Below the pieces are notes generated by a model. The model was not told the origin of the DNA. It saw only the letters and a program-made list of their open reading frames with translations, and did not search any database. A DNA stretch of 64,000 nucleotides from Aulosira sp. FACHB-615. GTDB taxonomy: Bacteria; Cyanobacteriota; Cyanobacteriia; Cyanobacteriales; Nostocaceae. Location: positions 186,001 through 250,000 of the forward strand of contig NZ_JACJSE010000006.1 in the NCBI RefSeq assembly GCF_014698045.1, in the 5' to 3' direction. The position numbers and the translations under genes were made by a program. This document shows, in pieces, positions 26,608-34,570 of the stretch; position 1 is the stretch's first letter, and each line of letters begins with the position of its first letter.

Positions 26608-28128
26608 ATGACCAAACAACTCACCAGCCCACCAATACAAGCCGTCCGCATCTACATCAAACAAACCTGGAAAACCCTCACCCGTTCCCATCAACACTTA
26701 CTAGAATCAGTCCAAGACACCAAACTAGAACACCCACCTAATACCCCGTGGCTAGTTTACATATCTCCCCAAGAAGACTGTAATACAGTCAAGGCTGTGT
26801 TAGAGCGATCGCTATCTGCAACCGAAATGCAGCAAATCGAAATTCGTACCTTACCCAACGAAGTTGCAGATATTCAAGAACACGGCTTGTTATATCTCCC
26901 CGGCGCTTATGTTGTTCCTGGTGGACGTTTTAACGAGATGTATGGCTGGGACAGCTATTTTATTTTGCTGGGCTTGCTGCGAGATGAAGAATGGGAATTA
27001 GCCCAAAGTCAAGTTGATCAATTACTTTATCAAGTGCAGCATTACGGCACTATCCTCAATGCCAACCGTACCTATATGCTGACGCGATCGCAACCCCCTG
27101 TCCTCAGTTTGATGGTGCTGGCGTTGTTTCAACATACCCAAGACATAGCATGGTTAAAATCAACCTTGCCCTTATTAGAACAGTTTTATTATTACTGGGT
27201 AGTACCGCCACATTTGAATCTGACCACAGGCTTATCTCGATATTTTGCTTTAGGAGAAGGGCCAGCACCTGAAGTTGTGTTTTCGGAACTGGACGAAGCC
27301 GGACGCAGCCACTACGAACGGGTCAAGGAATATTATCAAAAATTTGAGATTGATGATTATGATGTGAGTTTGTATTATGACCGCGAAAAAGACGAACTCA
27401 CAGACTTATTTTACAAAGGCGATCGCTCTATGCGTGAGTCTGGGTTTGATATTTCCAACCGCTTTGGCCCTTTCAGCGTTGATATCATCCACTATGCGCC
27501 TGTTTGTTTAAATAGTTTGCTGTATCAAATAGAGCAAGACTTAGCGCAGATTCACGAGATTTTAGGTAATCCCGAACTTGGACAACAATGGAGCGATCGC
27601 GCCAGTCTCCGCCGTGAGCGTATCAATCAACACTTGTGGGATGAAGACACAGGACTTTACCTAGACTATCATTTCCCCAGTGGCGATCGTCGTCATTATG
27701 AATTTGCTACCACCTTTTATCCTCTCTGGACAGGACTTGCTTCACCCACACAAGCTGCAAGAATTGTCCAAAATCTACCAACATTCGCCGCGCCAGGGGG
27801 AATTTTTACCAGTTCTCATGTCACCGGAAATCAATGGGACGCGCCTTTTGGCTGGTCTCCCCTCACATTAATTGCTGTCCTGGGACTGCGCCGCTATGGA
27901 TATCATACCGAAGCCAAGGAGATTGCTGATAAATTCCTCACTATGGCGATGAAAGAATTTACCAGATTTGGTTTCTTCGTCGAAAAATATGACGTTGAGC
28001 GATGCTCTGCTCAAGTTTCCGACGAAATTTGCTTTGGTTACAGTTCCAATGAAATAGGTTTCGGTTGGACTAATGGCGTGATTTTAGAACTTTTAGCTTT
28101 GGGTTACGGTGAGGGTGTAAGGGTGTAA
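26608..28128 (+). CDS. treH: Alpha,alpha-trehalase, GH37
   Basis: 506 residues. Both GH37 signatures are present: PGGRFNEMYGWDSYF at 104-118 and NQWDAPFGWSPL at about 408-419. It hydrolyses trehalose to two glucoses; no signal peptide is visible, so it acts in the cytosol. It is third in the trehalose cluster, which matches the gene order I know in Anabaena, where the enzyme controls trehalose level during drying. The 144-base gap to treY contains a GGCGGGCA/TGCCCACC hairpin. Confidence 0.95.
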   Translation: MTKQLTSPPIQAVRIYIKQTWKTLTRSHQHLLESVQDTKLEHPPNTPWLVYISPQEDCNTVKAVLERSLSATEMQQIEIRTLPNEVADIQEHGLLYLPGAYVVPGGRFNEMYGWDSYFILLGLLRDEEWELAQSQVDQLLYQVQHYGTILNANRTYMLTRSQPPVLSLMVLALFQHTQDIAWLKSTLPLLEQFYYYWVVPPHLNLTTGLSRYFALGEGPAPEVVFSELDEAGRSHYERVKEYYQKFEIDDYDVSLYYDREKDELTDLFYKGDRSMRESGFDISNRFGPFSVDIIHYAPVCLNSLLYQIEQDLAQIHEILGNPELGQQWSDRASLRRERINQHLWDEDTGLYLDYHFPSGDRRHYEFATTFYPLWTGLASPTQAARIVQNLPTFAAPGGIFTSSHVTGNQWDAPFGWSPLTLIAVLGLRRYGYHTEAKEIADKFLTMAMKEFTRFGFFVEKYDVERCSAQVSDEICFGYSSNEIGFGWTNGVILELLALGYGEGVRV

Positions 28129-28164
28129 GGGACTTGCATAAAAATAAAGTACCAGTAAACCGAG

Positions 28165-28262
28165 TTTCGACTTCGCTCAACTCTCAAGGGTCGAGGGTTG
28201 AGCGAAGCGATGCACTGAGCTTGTCGTTCGCGTAGCGTCTCCGGTAGGAGAAGTGTCGAAAC
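28165..28262. repeat. Cluster of small dispersed repeats after treH
   Basis: It includes CGACTTCGCTCAACTCTCAA pairing with GGGTTGAGCGAAGCG, then TTCGCGTAGCGTCTCCGGTA and GGAGAAG. These are short palindromic motifs typical of small dispersed repeats in Nostoc genomes. No coding frame; possible transcript end for treZ-treY-treH. Confidence 0.6.
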
Positions 28263-28394
28263 CCGTCTGGTTGCAACCCTATTAACCCGCAAATCCCTAA
28301 ATGAACAAAAACCCTTACTAAACCCTTTGAGAATCATGGGTTTCAAGTGGTGTGGAAAAATACTTCCCTGTTCCCTGTTCCCTTGTCAACCTCA

Positions 28395-28673
28395 TCAAGA
28401 TGATGGTGGAATCAAGCTGGCGGTTTTAGCGACACTATCCCAAACTATCCAAGCGCAGGAATTATCTACATCATCGGCATTATTGGTAACTTTAAAATAG
28501 AGTTTATCTCCGCCTTTCGGTTCAATGGCAAAATCAGCATTTTGAGCATAAACAACTTTGAAACCTCTATCACGCAAGCAATACATCGCCCAAGCTTTGA
28601 GTGATTGCTTGTATGGTTCGTGGGGAATGGGTGATTTTGTGAGTGCTGCTTCGATGACTTGAAATATCTGCAT
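28395..28673 (-). CDS. Conserved-looking hypothetical protein, 92 residues
   Basis: Start ATG 28673. Sequence features: MQIFQVIEAALTKSPIPHEP, then LKAWAMYCLRDRGFKVVYAQ and DFAIEPKGGDKLYFKVTNNA. Its alternating helix-strand pattern with FAIEPKGGDKLYFKV suggests a small restriction-endonuclease-like or other alpha/beta fold, but no family is recognised. A MITE begins five bases upstream of the start codon and so supplies the whole leader. Confidence 0.65.
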   Translation of the reverse strand: MQIFQVIEAALTKSPIPHEPYKQSLKAWAMYCLRDRGFKVVYAQNADFAIEPKGGDKLYFKVTNNADDVDNSCAWIVWDSVAKTASLIPPSS

Positions 28674-28677
28674 TGTG

Positions 28678-28787
28678 ATAGTAATTCGGTTTGATTGTTG
28701 AAATTATCTGTAAAGGCTGGGAGTAGGGAATAGGGAGTAGGGAGTAGGAAAGAGTATTTTTTTCAGCAATCAAATATGAGACATATA
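28678..28787 (+). mobile_element. MITE, TATAGGAATC family, copy C
   Basis: Left end ATAGTAATTCGGTTTGATT, then TATCTGTAAAGGCTGGGAG, tandem AGGGAGTAGGGAGTAGG, and right end AATCAAATATGAGACATATA. The order matches 46674-46802 with degenerate ends. It abuts the minus-strand gene starting at 28673. Confidence 0.65.
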
Positions 28788-28834
28788 TGAAATAAAGGGA
28801 AAAGAGAAATCCGGTTTAGAAAAAGACTTAGGAC

Positions 28835-29305
28835 TCAGTACTCATAACTCAGCACTTTATTTTCAGGTTGAGGATCGCAACGAATTTCAATCATAAATCC
28901 GTCAGGGTCATAAAAGTAGACACCTTTACCTGTAGGACGAGTAACTGGCCCATGTGCGATCGCTACTTTATTCTCCTCTAAAACCGCTAGTGCCGTCTCA
29001 AATAATCGCGGATCAATATCAAACGCCAGATGATACGCTCTTGTAAAACTCTGTTCTGGGTCTGGATGGGGTGGATTGAGATCCGGTGTCCAAAATAAAT
29101 CTAAAATTACACCATCGGGGGTCACAAAGTTGGCAACTTTCCCTTCCGCGACAAGTTCCACCAGTGTTGCGGGGACTTGCTTACCCGTCAATTCATGTAA
29201 GCCCAAAATCTTACCGTAAAAGTGACGCGAAGCTTGCATATCTTTGACATTGAGAGCAATGTGATGCACTTTCCGCAAATTTCCAGGAGTAAGGATACTT
29301 TTCAT
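28835..29305 (-). CDS. VOC-superfamily protein (glyoxalase/dioxygenase fold)
   Basis: 156 residues. It shows the VOC start LRKVHHIALNVKDMQASRHF, a metal-ligand His candidate in HHIAL, the second-module ligands AYHLAFDID (His) and the terminal YFYDPDGFMIEIR with Glu. The fold binds a divalent metal and catalyses isomerisation, dioxygenation or lyase reactions; substrate unknown. It lies 55 bases downstream of the aldo/keto reductase gene on the same strand, so the two may be cotranscribed. Confidence 0.87.
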   Translation of the reverse strand: MKSILTPGNLRKVHHIALNVKDMQASRHFYGKILGLHELTGKQVPATLVELVAEGKVANFVTPDGVILDLFWTPDLNPPHPDPEQSFTRAYHLAFDIDPRLFETALAVLEENKVAIAHGPVTRPTGKGVYFYDPDGFMIEIRCDPQPENKVLSYEY

Positions 29306-29360
29306 ACATCAGATTTTCAGATATCGCTTTGACGTACTAGCTACAGTAAATAACTACGAA

Positions 29361-30383
29361 TTATCTTCGATATTCATCGCCACAATCGCCAATTATTTTA
29401 TATAAATCGCGGGATTTTTGCGAGACTTGCTCGATGCGATCGCAATCTTCCTGATTTAAACTAAAACCAAATACTTTGGCATTATTTTCGATATGTTCCG
29501 ATACACCCAGTCTTGCGCCAACAATCACACCTCCCACTGCTGGTTTATCTAAAATGTAACGTACAGCAACATTCGCAATACTGACACCATACTTATCAGC
29601 AATTTCTTTCAGCGTCACCAGCAATTCTTGAAATAATTGCCAACCACCCCAAGCATCAATCATATTTTTGTATTTACGTAAGCTGGCTGTACCTAAATCA
29701 AAGTTTCGTGGTTCTGGCTGACCTAAATATTTCTCTGATAAGAAACCGCCACAAACTGTCCCGTAAGTTAACAGTTTAATGTTATGTTCCTGACAAAATT
29801 CCACCATTGCCACTTCTGGACGGCGGTCAACTAAAGAAAACTGCACTTGATTAGAAACAATTTTAATTCCTGCATTGACAATAATTTGCAGGTGTTTTGT
29901 ATCAAAATTTGTCAAAGCCAAGTGCTTTATTTTGCCCTCAGTTTGCAATTCTGTCATAAATATCAGGGCATCTAGATAATTTTTATCATTATATTCCCAC
30001 CAGTGAAATTGCATTAAATCTAAAGATTCAACTCTCATTCTCCGCAAGGAAATATTAATATTTTCTTCAACGACTTTTTTCGTAATTTTTCGCGGACGAG
30101 GAACCCATTTTGTGAAAGCCTGTAAGTTAGCTAAAGCTTCTTTCCCTCTAGTTGCAATTAGTTGATGGCGAAATTCCCCAATAAAATCTTCAGCCGGGCC
30201 ATAATGATCAGCTAAATCCCAGGTAGTAAAACCTGCATCCAGATATTGAAACATAGCTTGTATAGCTGCTTGTGGTTGAATATGTCCATGTGCGCCAGAT
30301 ACTTGCCACATTCCATTTAATATCCGACAAATATTTAAATCAGGAGTGAGTTGCAGACGACTTTCTGTAGGTAGTAGCACCAT
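29361..30383 (-). CDS. Aldo/keto reductase
   Basis: 340 residues. The catalytic tetrad is readable: Asp56 and Tyr61 in DLADHYG, Lys92 in AFTKWVP and His127 in LMQFHWWEY. An NADPH-binding GVIVGARLGVSEHIENN segment lies near the C terminus. Reduces an aldehyde or ketone; substrate unknown. The start codon at 30383 is one base from the end of a MITE (30385-30473), so promoter and leader must be in or beyond that element. A glyoxalase-fold gene follows, which would fit carbonyl detoxification; that is inference. Confidence 0.9.
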   Translation of the reverse strand: MVLLPTESRLQLTPDLNICRILNGMWQVSGAHGHIQPQAAIQAMFQYLDAGFTTWDLADHYGPAEDFIGEFRHQLIATRGKEALANLQAFTKWVPRPRKITKKVVEENINISLRRMRVESLDLMQFHWWEYNDKNYLDALIFMTELQTEGKIKHLALTNFDTKHLQIIVNAGIKIVSNQVQFSLVDRRPEVAMVEFCQEHNIKLLTYGTVCGGFLSEKYLGQPEPRNFDLGTASLRKYKNMIDAWGGWQLFQELLVTLKEIADKYGVSIANVAVRYILDKPAVGGVIVGARLGVSEHIENNAKVFGFSLNQEDCDRIEQVSQKSRDLYKIIGDCGDEYRR

Positions 30384-30384
30384 A

Positions 30385-30473
30385 TATAGTAATCCGATTT
30401 GATTTTTGAATTATCTGTAAAGGCTGGGAGTCGGAAGTAGGGAGTAGGGAGTAGGACAAATATGATTCATATA
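30385..30473 (+). mobile_element. MITE, TATAGGAATC family, copy D (89 bp)
   Basis: TATAGTAATCCGATTTGATTT opens the element and AAATATGATTCATATA closes it. Inside are the TATCTGTAAAGGCTGGGAG segment shared with copy C and AGTAGGGAGTAGG repeats. Compared with the 129-bp copies the right-hand interior is deleted. Confidence 0.65.
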
Positions 30474-30490
30474 ATTGAATTGATAATTAT

Positions 30491-30868
30491 CTAACGCCAA
30501 TCTTTGGCTGCTTGTTCTAGAACATAAACCGCAACATCGTGAATTTCTTGCTCGCTCAGGCGGTCTTTATAAGCAGACATATTACTTTTGCCATTGGTGA
30601 CAATAGATGTAATTGCCTCTATAGAATCCATATTATATTTCTTGAGGGCTTGCTTTTTTAAATTTTTTCCGCGTCTGATAATGTTACTGCCGTTAATATG
30701 GCAACCAGCACAATGCAGGCTAAATATTTGTGCGCCGTTTGCTGTGTCGCTGGCATTTGCAGGCAAGGTAAAAGTAGTTGTCAATAACAAGATAATTAAA
30801 CTTAATAGCTGCATCATTTTGAGCAGATTAATTCTCATTATCTTAATTTGTGCTTTGGTGGTCATCAT
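30491..30868 (-). CDS. Cytochrome c6-like protein (PetJ relative)
   Basis: 125 residues from 30868; a start at 30838 (MRINLLKMM) would give a more usual signal peptide ending near LPANAS. The mature protein begins DTANGAQIFSLHCAGCH: the CxxCH haem site is Cys53, Cys56, His57. The sixth ligand Met97 lies in TNGKSNMSAY, where c6 proteins commonly have NAMPAF, so a Pro is replaced by Ser. It ends EIHDVAVYVLEQAAKDWR, as c6 does. Acts in the thylakoid lumen or periplasm as a small electron carrier; the c6-like variant could be a c6B/c6C type with altered potential. Confidence 0.85.
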   Translation of the reverse strand: MMTTKAQIKIMRINLLKMMQLLSLIILLLTTTFTLPANASDTANGAQIFSLHCAGCHINGSNIIRRGKNLKKQALKKYNMDSIEAITSIVTNGKSNMSAYKDRLSEQEIHDVAVYVLEQAAKDWR

Positions 30869-31090
30869 TGCTTGAGAGTGACTGTAATCTCAAATTTTAT
30901 CTTCTCATAATTATGTGCATAGCGATACCCCATATTTGCTGTGTCAATAAAACCACAGATACAAACTGATAATTTGTCATTTTCTATCTAAAGGAAGTGT
31001 CTATTCCCAATAGAATACGTCAAAATTAAGATGTCGGAGATGACTAAACTAAATAAATTTATCCAAATTAGCTAAATACACGAGTTGAAA

Positions 31091-31873
31091 ATGGTTAAAA
31101 ATGTCAAAGAACAAATTCAAACTGACTTGAGACAAGTTAAAGAAACTGGTCAGTTACGGACTGAAAGAGTTAGAGAAATTGTCAAATCAGCAGTTTCGCA
31201 AGTTGCGGCTGAGTTGAAAGAAGGTTCAACCGAATTACGGGGACTGGTTAAAGATGCGGTTGCGGCTGTGATTGAAACTCTGCAAGAAAGAGGAACTGAA
31301 ATTAAAGAAGAAGTGACAGCTTCTATTGAAGGTGCTTTGGAAGGTGCGAACCACAAAAGACACGAAACTATTATTCACACTCAGTCAGAACTGCAAAGAT
31401 TACAGGCTCAGTTAGATAGTGAAGAAGAAAAACTTCAGCAAGATGTAGATGTGATATTAGCCGAGATTGAGGAAACAGGTAAACAAAATACTGCTGATAC
31501 TAAAAATGTAATTGACTCGGCTGTGAATGCTATCAAAAATAGTGATGAAGTGTCGTTACTAAGAAAACGTTACGCTCAATTACAAGCACAATTAGCCATT
31601 GTCCGCGCGAATTTAGCAGCACGTTATGGCGGCCGTTCGGAAGAAATTCAAAATCATCTCAATGATGCCAAAAATTGGTATGACCAAGCTCGTCCCCAAG
31701 CGGAAGTTTTAGCGACCCAGGTATCACAGAAGCGATCGCAGTTAGAAGATAAACTAGGTGAAGCTGGTACAGCCATCGCCAAAAAAGAATTTCAAATCAA
31801 ACAAACCTTACGCGAGTTACTCCTCGCAACTGCTGATTTGTTTAAAGACAAGGAACCAGCAGATAAAAACTAG
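31091..31873 (+). CDS. Long amphipathic-helix / coiled-coil protein
   Basis: 260 residues from ATG 31091 (an in-frame TTG lies at 31085). No signal peptide or membrane span. Nearly the whole protein is predicted helix with charged heptads, e.g. QTDLRQVKETGQLRTERVRE, then LKEGSTELRGLVKDAVAAVI and SELQRLQAQLDSEEEKLQQD. Repeats of about 22-33 residues (TELRGLVKD, TEIKEEVTA) recall apolipoprotein-like or phasin-like amphipathic helices. Function unknown; membrane-surface or scaffolding roles are possible. Confidence 0.75.
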   Translation: MVKNVKEQIQTDLRQVKETGQLRTERVREIVKSAVSQVAAELKEGSTELRGLVKDAVAAVIETLQERGTEIKEEVTASIEGALEGANHKRHETIIHTQSELQRLQAQLDSEEEKLQQDVDVILAEIEETGKQNTADTKNVIDSAVNAIKNSDEVSLLRKRYAQLQAQLAIVRANLAARYGGRSEEIQNHLNDAKNWYDQARPQAEVLATQVSQKRSQLEDKLGEAGTAIAKKEFQIKQTLRELLLATADLFKDKEPADKN

Positions 31874-31982
31874 TACAACAAGGCAAAAGGAAAAAGAAAT
31901 AATAACGATATCACAAGCCTTTTAGCAATTCCCGATGGTCTGTTTATTTACGCTGATCTGTACTAGATACTCATATCATAAT

Positions 31983-32011
31983 AACCCCGACTTCTTCAAG
32001 AAGTCGGGGTT
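31983..32011. terminator. Perfect 29-bp palindrome CCCCGACTTCTT/AAGAAGTCGGGG
   Basis: AACCCCGACTTCTT (31983-31996) and AAGAAGTCGGGGTT (31998-32011) are perfectly complementary around a single base. It lies between the convergent coiled-coil gene and the broken Uma2 gene. The same palindrome occurs at 53004-53035 and shorter ones at 17021 and 49936, so it is a dispersed element that may work as a bidirectional terminator. Confidence 0.65.
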
Positions 32012-32054
32012 CTGAGCAAGTACAATTTAGTTAACAAAGTACTTCATACAAAAG

Positions 32055-32591
32055 CTATCTTCCCCTAGTCATCGCCATAACAGCATCAACTGTAATTTCC
32101 GGGAGAATACCCAAACTGGGGAGAAAATCTCCGCTTGCAAAAATTATCGGTAAGTCATCTCCTTGCCAAACCCATATTTGCTGACGAGCCAAGTCGATTA
32201 ACCAAGCCAGTTGGGTTCCATTACTAAGACAGTGGAGAATCTTATTTTGTAAGTCTAAAGTGCTTTGGTCTGGTGAGCGAATTTCAATTAACCAATCTGG
32301 CGCTCCATTAAATGGGCCATCTGCATCACTCAGGCGATCGCCTGCAATAATCACAATATCTGGTACTGGTGAGTAAGGCGGTACAATACAACGTAGCTTC
32401 TGCACAGCTTCAAATTGATCGGTGCGATCGTTAATATAATTTACTAGGTTACGTTGTAGCCTGGAATGAAATAAGGTTGGCATTATTTTTTGGACAACTC
32501 ACCCATCAATTAGTTCCAATGCAGGAGAAGCTTCTATTTGAGGTTGAGCAAGAAACTCTGCAAGCGAAATCTTAGTACTTGACTGGGGCAT
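32055..32591 (-). pseudogene. Uma2 family gene interrupted by an in-frame TGA
   Basis: From ATG 32591 the frame reads MPQSSTKISLAEFLAQPQIE, then ASPALELIDG, a TGA at 32499-32501, and continues in the same frame VVQKIMPTLFHSRLQRNLVN to the stop at 32055. The part before the stop is the normal Uma2 N terminus (SLAEFL...ELIDG), and the rest is the PD-(D/E)xK core (PVPDIVIIAGD, DWLIEIRSPD). A one-base change from GGA, CGA or similar would explain it. The downstream ATG at 32483 could give a 142-residue product lacking the N-terminal strand, probably inactive. Confidence 0.8.
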
Positions 32592-32639
32592 ATATTCTGC
32601 ATAAAACTTTACTATGCTTGCTTGCATAGCATCTAATTA

Positions 32640-32745
32640 TATAGCCTTTCCTAGTTTGCTGATGTACAAATTTATCTGCGTCCATCTGCGTTCATCTGCG
32701 GTTAATTATTCTTGCTTGTACTTCACTAGAATAAGAAACGCTATA
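32640..32745 (+). mobile_element. MITE-like element with CTGCGTCCATCTGCG core (106 bp)
   Basis: Ends TATAGCCTTTCCTAG and, inverted, TATAGCGTTTCTTATTCTAG. The interior reads AAATTTATCTGCGTCCATCT and CTGCGGTTAATTATTCTTGC. A shortened copy lies inverted at 11891-11972. Ends starting TATAGC link it to the elements at 50040 and 52965. Non-coding. Confidence 0.65.
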
Positions 32746-32820
32746 TTTCATAATCGGATATGCAATCAATACCATACTAAACTTAAGTCGCTGTAGCTCT
32801 CTACATATTCAGAAAAACAT

Positions 32821-32856
32821 AATAAAAAGGGTAGATTTTTATAGTCTACCCTTAAT
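32821..32856 (-). terminator. Intrinsic terminator for the YqaE/Pmp3 gene
   Basis: On the minus strand GGGTAGA pairs with TCTACCC (32829-32835 with 32845-32851) and is followed by TTTTTATT. It lies about 60 bases after the stop of the gene ending at 32915. Confidence 0.75.
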
Positions 32857-32914
32857 TGATTGTCCTTATTTAGAGAGGTTTGTTCGATGGAAAGATGTAG
32901 ATTTTCTTGCCTAA

Positions 32915-33100
32915 TTAGTAAGTGCCGCTATTTAATGCTTCTTCTCTCTTAGCCACTATCCACAGTGCATGAATACTACCAGGAAGCCAACCAAGCAAAG
33001 TCAGCAGAATATTAATTACCAAAGTCGGGCCAACGCCAACTGTCAGAAAAACGCCTAAAGGAGGCAAGAAAATAGCAAGTAAAAAGCGCAATATTTTCAT
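32915..33100 (-). CDS. YqaE/Pmp3 family small membrane protein
   Basis: 61 residues with two hydrophobic spans separated by a tight turn. The family pattern is clear: ILRFLLAIFLPPLGVFLTVG (with LPPLGV), then NILLTLLGWLPGSIHALWIV. In bacteria, yeast and plants such proteins sit in the plasma membrane and are linked to salt and cold stress and membrane potential. Monocistronic with its own terminator at 32821-32856. Confidence 0.92.
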   Translation of the reverse strand: MKILRFLLAIFLPPLGVFLTVGVGPTLVINILLTLLGWLPGSIHALWIVAKREEALNSGTY

Positions 33101-33216
33101 GGGTTTATTGTTACTGTTTCAAATTGATTAACTCATATTGTGTAGAATTAACTTGATGACAAACTCTGTCTCAGGAATTATGTTAATTCTGGATGATTGT
33201 TGCAGCCGAATTTCTA

Positions 33217-33624
33217 CTATTGCTGAGGATTACCTTGAGGTAATTCACCTGTTTTTGAAGTGTTGCCTGTTAAAGACAAGTTTCTTTCAGCAAAGTAATT
33301 ACCAATGAAGGTGTTAGCTAAAGATAAAACAACTGGGCCGAGAATAAACGCGAGGATTCCATGTGCGCTAAACCCAGGTACTAAAAATGCGGCTAATGTG
33401 AAACAAATACCGTTCACAACCAGGGAAAATGCGCCAAAGGTTAACAGGTTTAATGGTAAAGATAGGGTAGAAAGAACTGGCTTGACAGAACTATTGAGTA
33501 AGCCAATGACAACAGCAGCAATTAACGCCGAAGGAAAGTTAGCAATATTAACACCAGGTACAACTAAATCAACAATTAGTAAGCTGAGTGCTGTAGCTAG
33601 AGTGATAAGAAATGTTCCCAACAT
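33217..33624 (-). CDS. YvlD/DUF360-type four-span membrane protein (phage holin superfamily IV)
   Basis: 135 residues with four membrane spans. Typical segments: LIVDLVVPGVNIANFPSALI, then VIGLLNSSVKPVLSTLSLPL and LTFGAFSLVVNGICFTLAAF. The family name refers to a sequence link to mycobacteriophage holins, but in free-living bacteria the role is unknown, probably envelope stress. The last 20 residues are polar. Neighbouring YqaE-type gene also suggests membrane-stress function. Confidence 0.87.
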   Translation of the reverse strand: MLGTFLITLATALSLLIVDLVVPGVNIANFPSALIAAVVIGLLNSSVKPVLSTLSLPLNLLTFGAFSLVVNGICFTLAAFLVPGFSAHGILAFILGPVVLSLANTFIGNYFAERNLSLTGNTSKTGELPQGNPQQ

Positions 33625-33797
33625 TGTTTTACCTAAAAAGTCAGTGATAGTTTATTTGAATGTCTTGCTACTATCATTAACAATCTAGAAAGATTTAACC
33701 TCTCTTATAAGATAGATTGTGCTTCTACCAGTTGACTGATTTTGGCAGAAACTTCGTAAATTACGAGAAAACTAACTCTAGCCTCTAATCCCTATTT

Positions 33798-34271
33798 TTA
33801 CCACCAGTTGCCGCCTTTACCTTCACATTCACGCTTCGTTACATAATGGCGGTAGCGAAACATCGCTTCTAGTTGACTTTGGACTAGCCAACCACTGATA
33901 AATTCAACGGTATCTCCCCCTGGCATAGAGTAGGAAATTGCATCTGTTAGCTTGGTTTTGCCATCTTCTGACTGAAATTCATGACGATGTACCCAAGTTT
34001 CAAAGGGGCCAGATATTTGTTCATCGACAAATAGGTGATATGGTTCGCATTGGGTGTGACGCGCTAACCAAGTTAAAGGTACTAAACCCAAAAACAAACG
34101 AAACTCTGTAATAGCACCTATTTGCAGTCCTCCCTCCCGCCGGACTACTTGGACTGGTTGCCAAGGTGGAGTTAGCATTTGTAGGATATCTGGTCTTTCG
34201 TGAAATTGCCAAACTACTTCTATTGGCGCATTAATTACAGATGAATGGTTGAAGTGCAGCATGAACAGCAA
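33798..34271 (-). CDS. SRPBCC-family ligand-binding protein
   Basis: 157 residues from 34271, or 154 from ATG 34262. It begins LHFNHSSVINAPIEVVWQFH, the polyketide-cyclase/START-like opening (S.i.Ap...VW.f), followed by LTPPWQPVQVVRREGG. The C-terminal long helix (LVQSQLEAMFRYRHYVTK) closes the lipid-binding cup. Members of this group, sometimes annotated as cell-division inhibitor-like, bind hydrophobic ligands; the ligand is unknown. Confidence 0.82.
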   Translation of the reverse strand: MLFMLHFNHSSVINAPIEVVWQFHERPDILQMLTPPWQPVQVVRREGGLQIGAITEFRLFLGLVPLTWLARHTQCEPYHLFVDEQISGPFETWVHRHEFQSEDGKTKLTDAISYSMPGGDTVEFISGWLVQSQLEAMFRYRHYVTKRECEGKGGNWW

Positions 34272-34367
34272 AACCTAAAACTCATACCAAGAAAAAATGA
34301 TGGTGACAGATGGTATTAATACACCCAAGGGATACACAGCGATTCTAAATCTAAAATCCAAAATATA

Positions 34368-34559
34368 TCAGCCTTCGTCGTATTCGGTATCGATTTCGAT
34401 ATCTAAGGTGTCTTCATCAACCCGGATATACAAAATATTGGGGTTACAGCAAACTTGACAATCTTCAACATAAGATTGTTGTCCCCCCGCACTCAAGTCA
34501 ATAAAGGTTAAGTTTGGTTCGCCGCAAAAGGCGCAGTAATACTCAGCAGTGGTTTGCAT
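34368..34559 (-). CDS. CPXCG-type cysteine-rich protein
   Basis: 63 residues with two Cys pairs: YYCAFCGEPN (CxxC) and EDCQVCCNPN (CxxC), separated by 25 residues. That is a zinc-ribbon arrangement, followed by an acidic tail (DEDTLDIEIDTEYDEG). Matches the small CPXCG family of unknown function. The gene begins 11 bases downstream of the radical SAM gene stop on the same strand, so the two probably form an operon. Confidence 0.88.
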   Translation of the reverse strand: MQTTAEYYCAFCGEPNLTFIDLSAGGQQSYVEDCQVCCNPNILYIRVDEDTLDIEIDTEYDEG

Positions 34560-34570
34560 TCAAATTTTGA

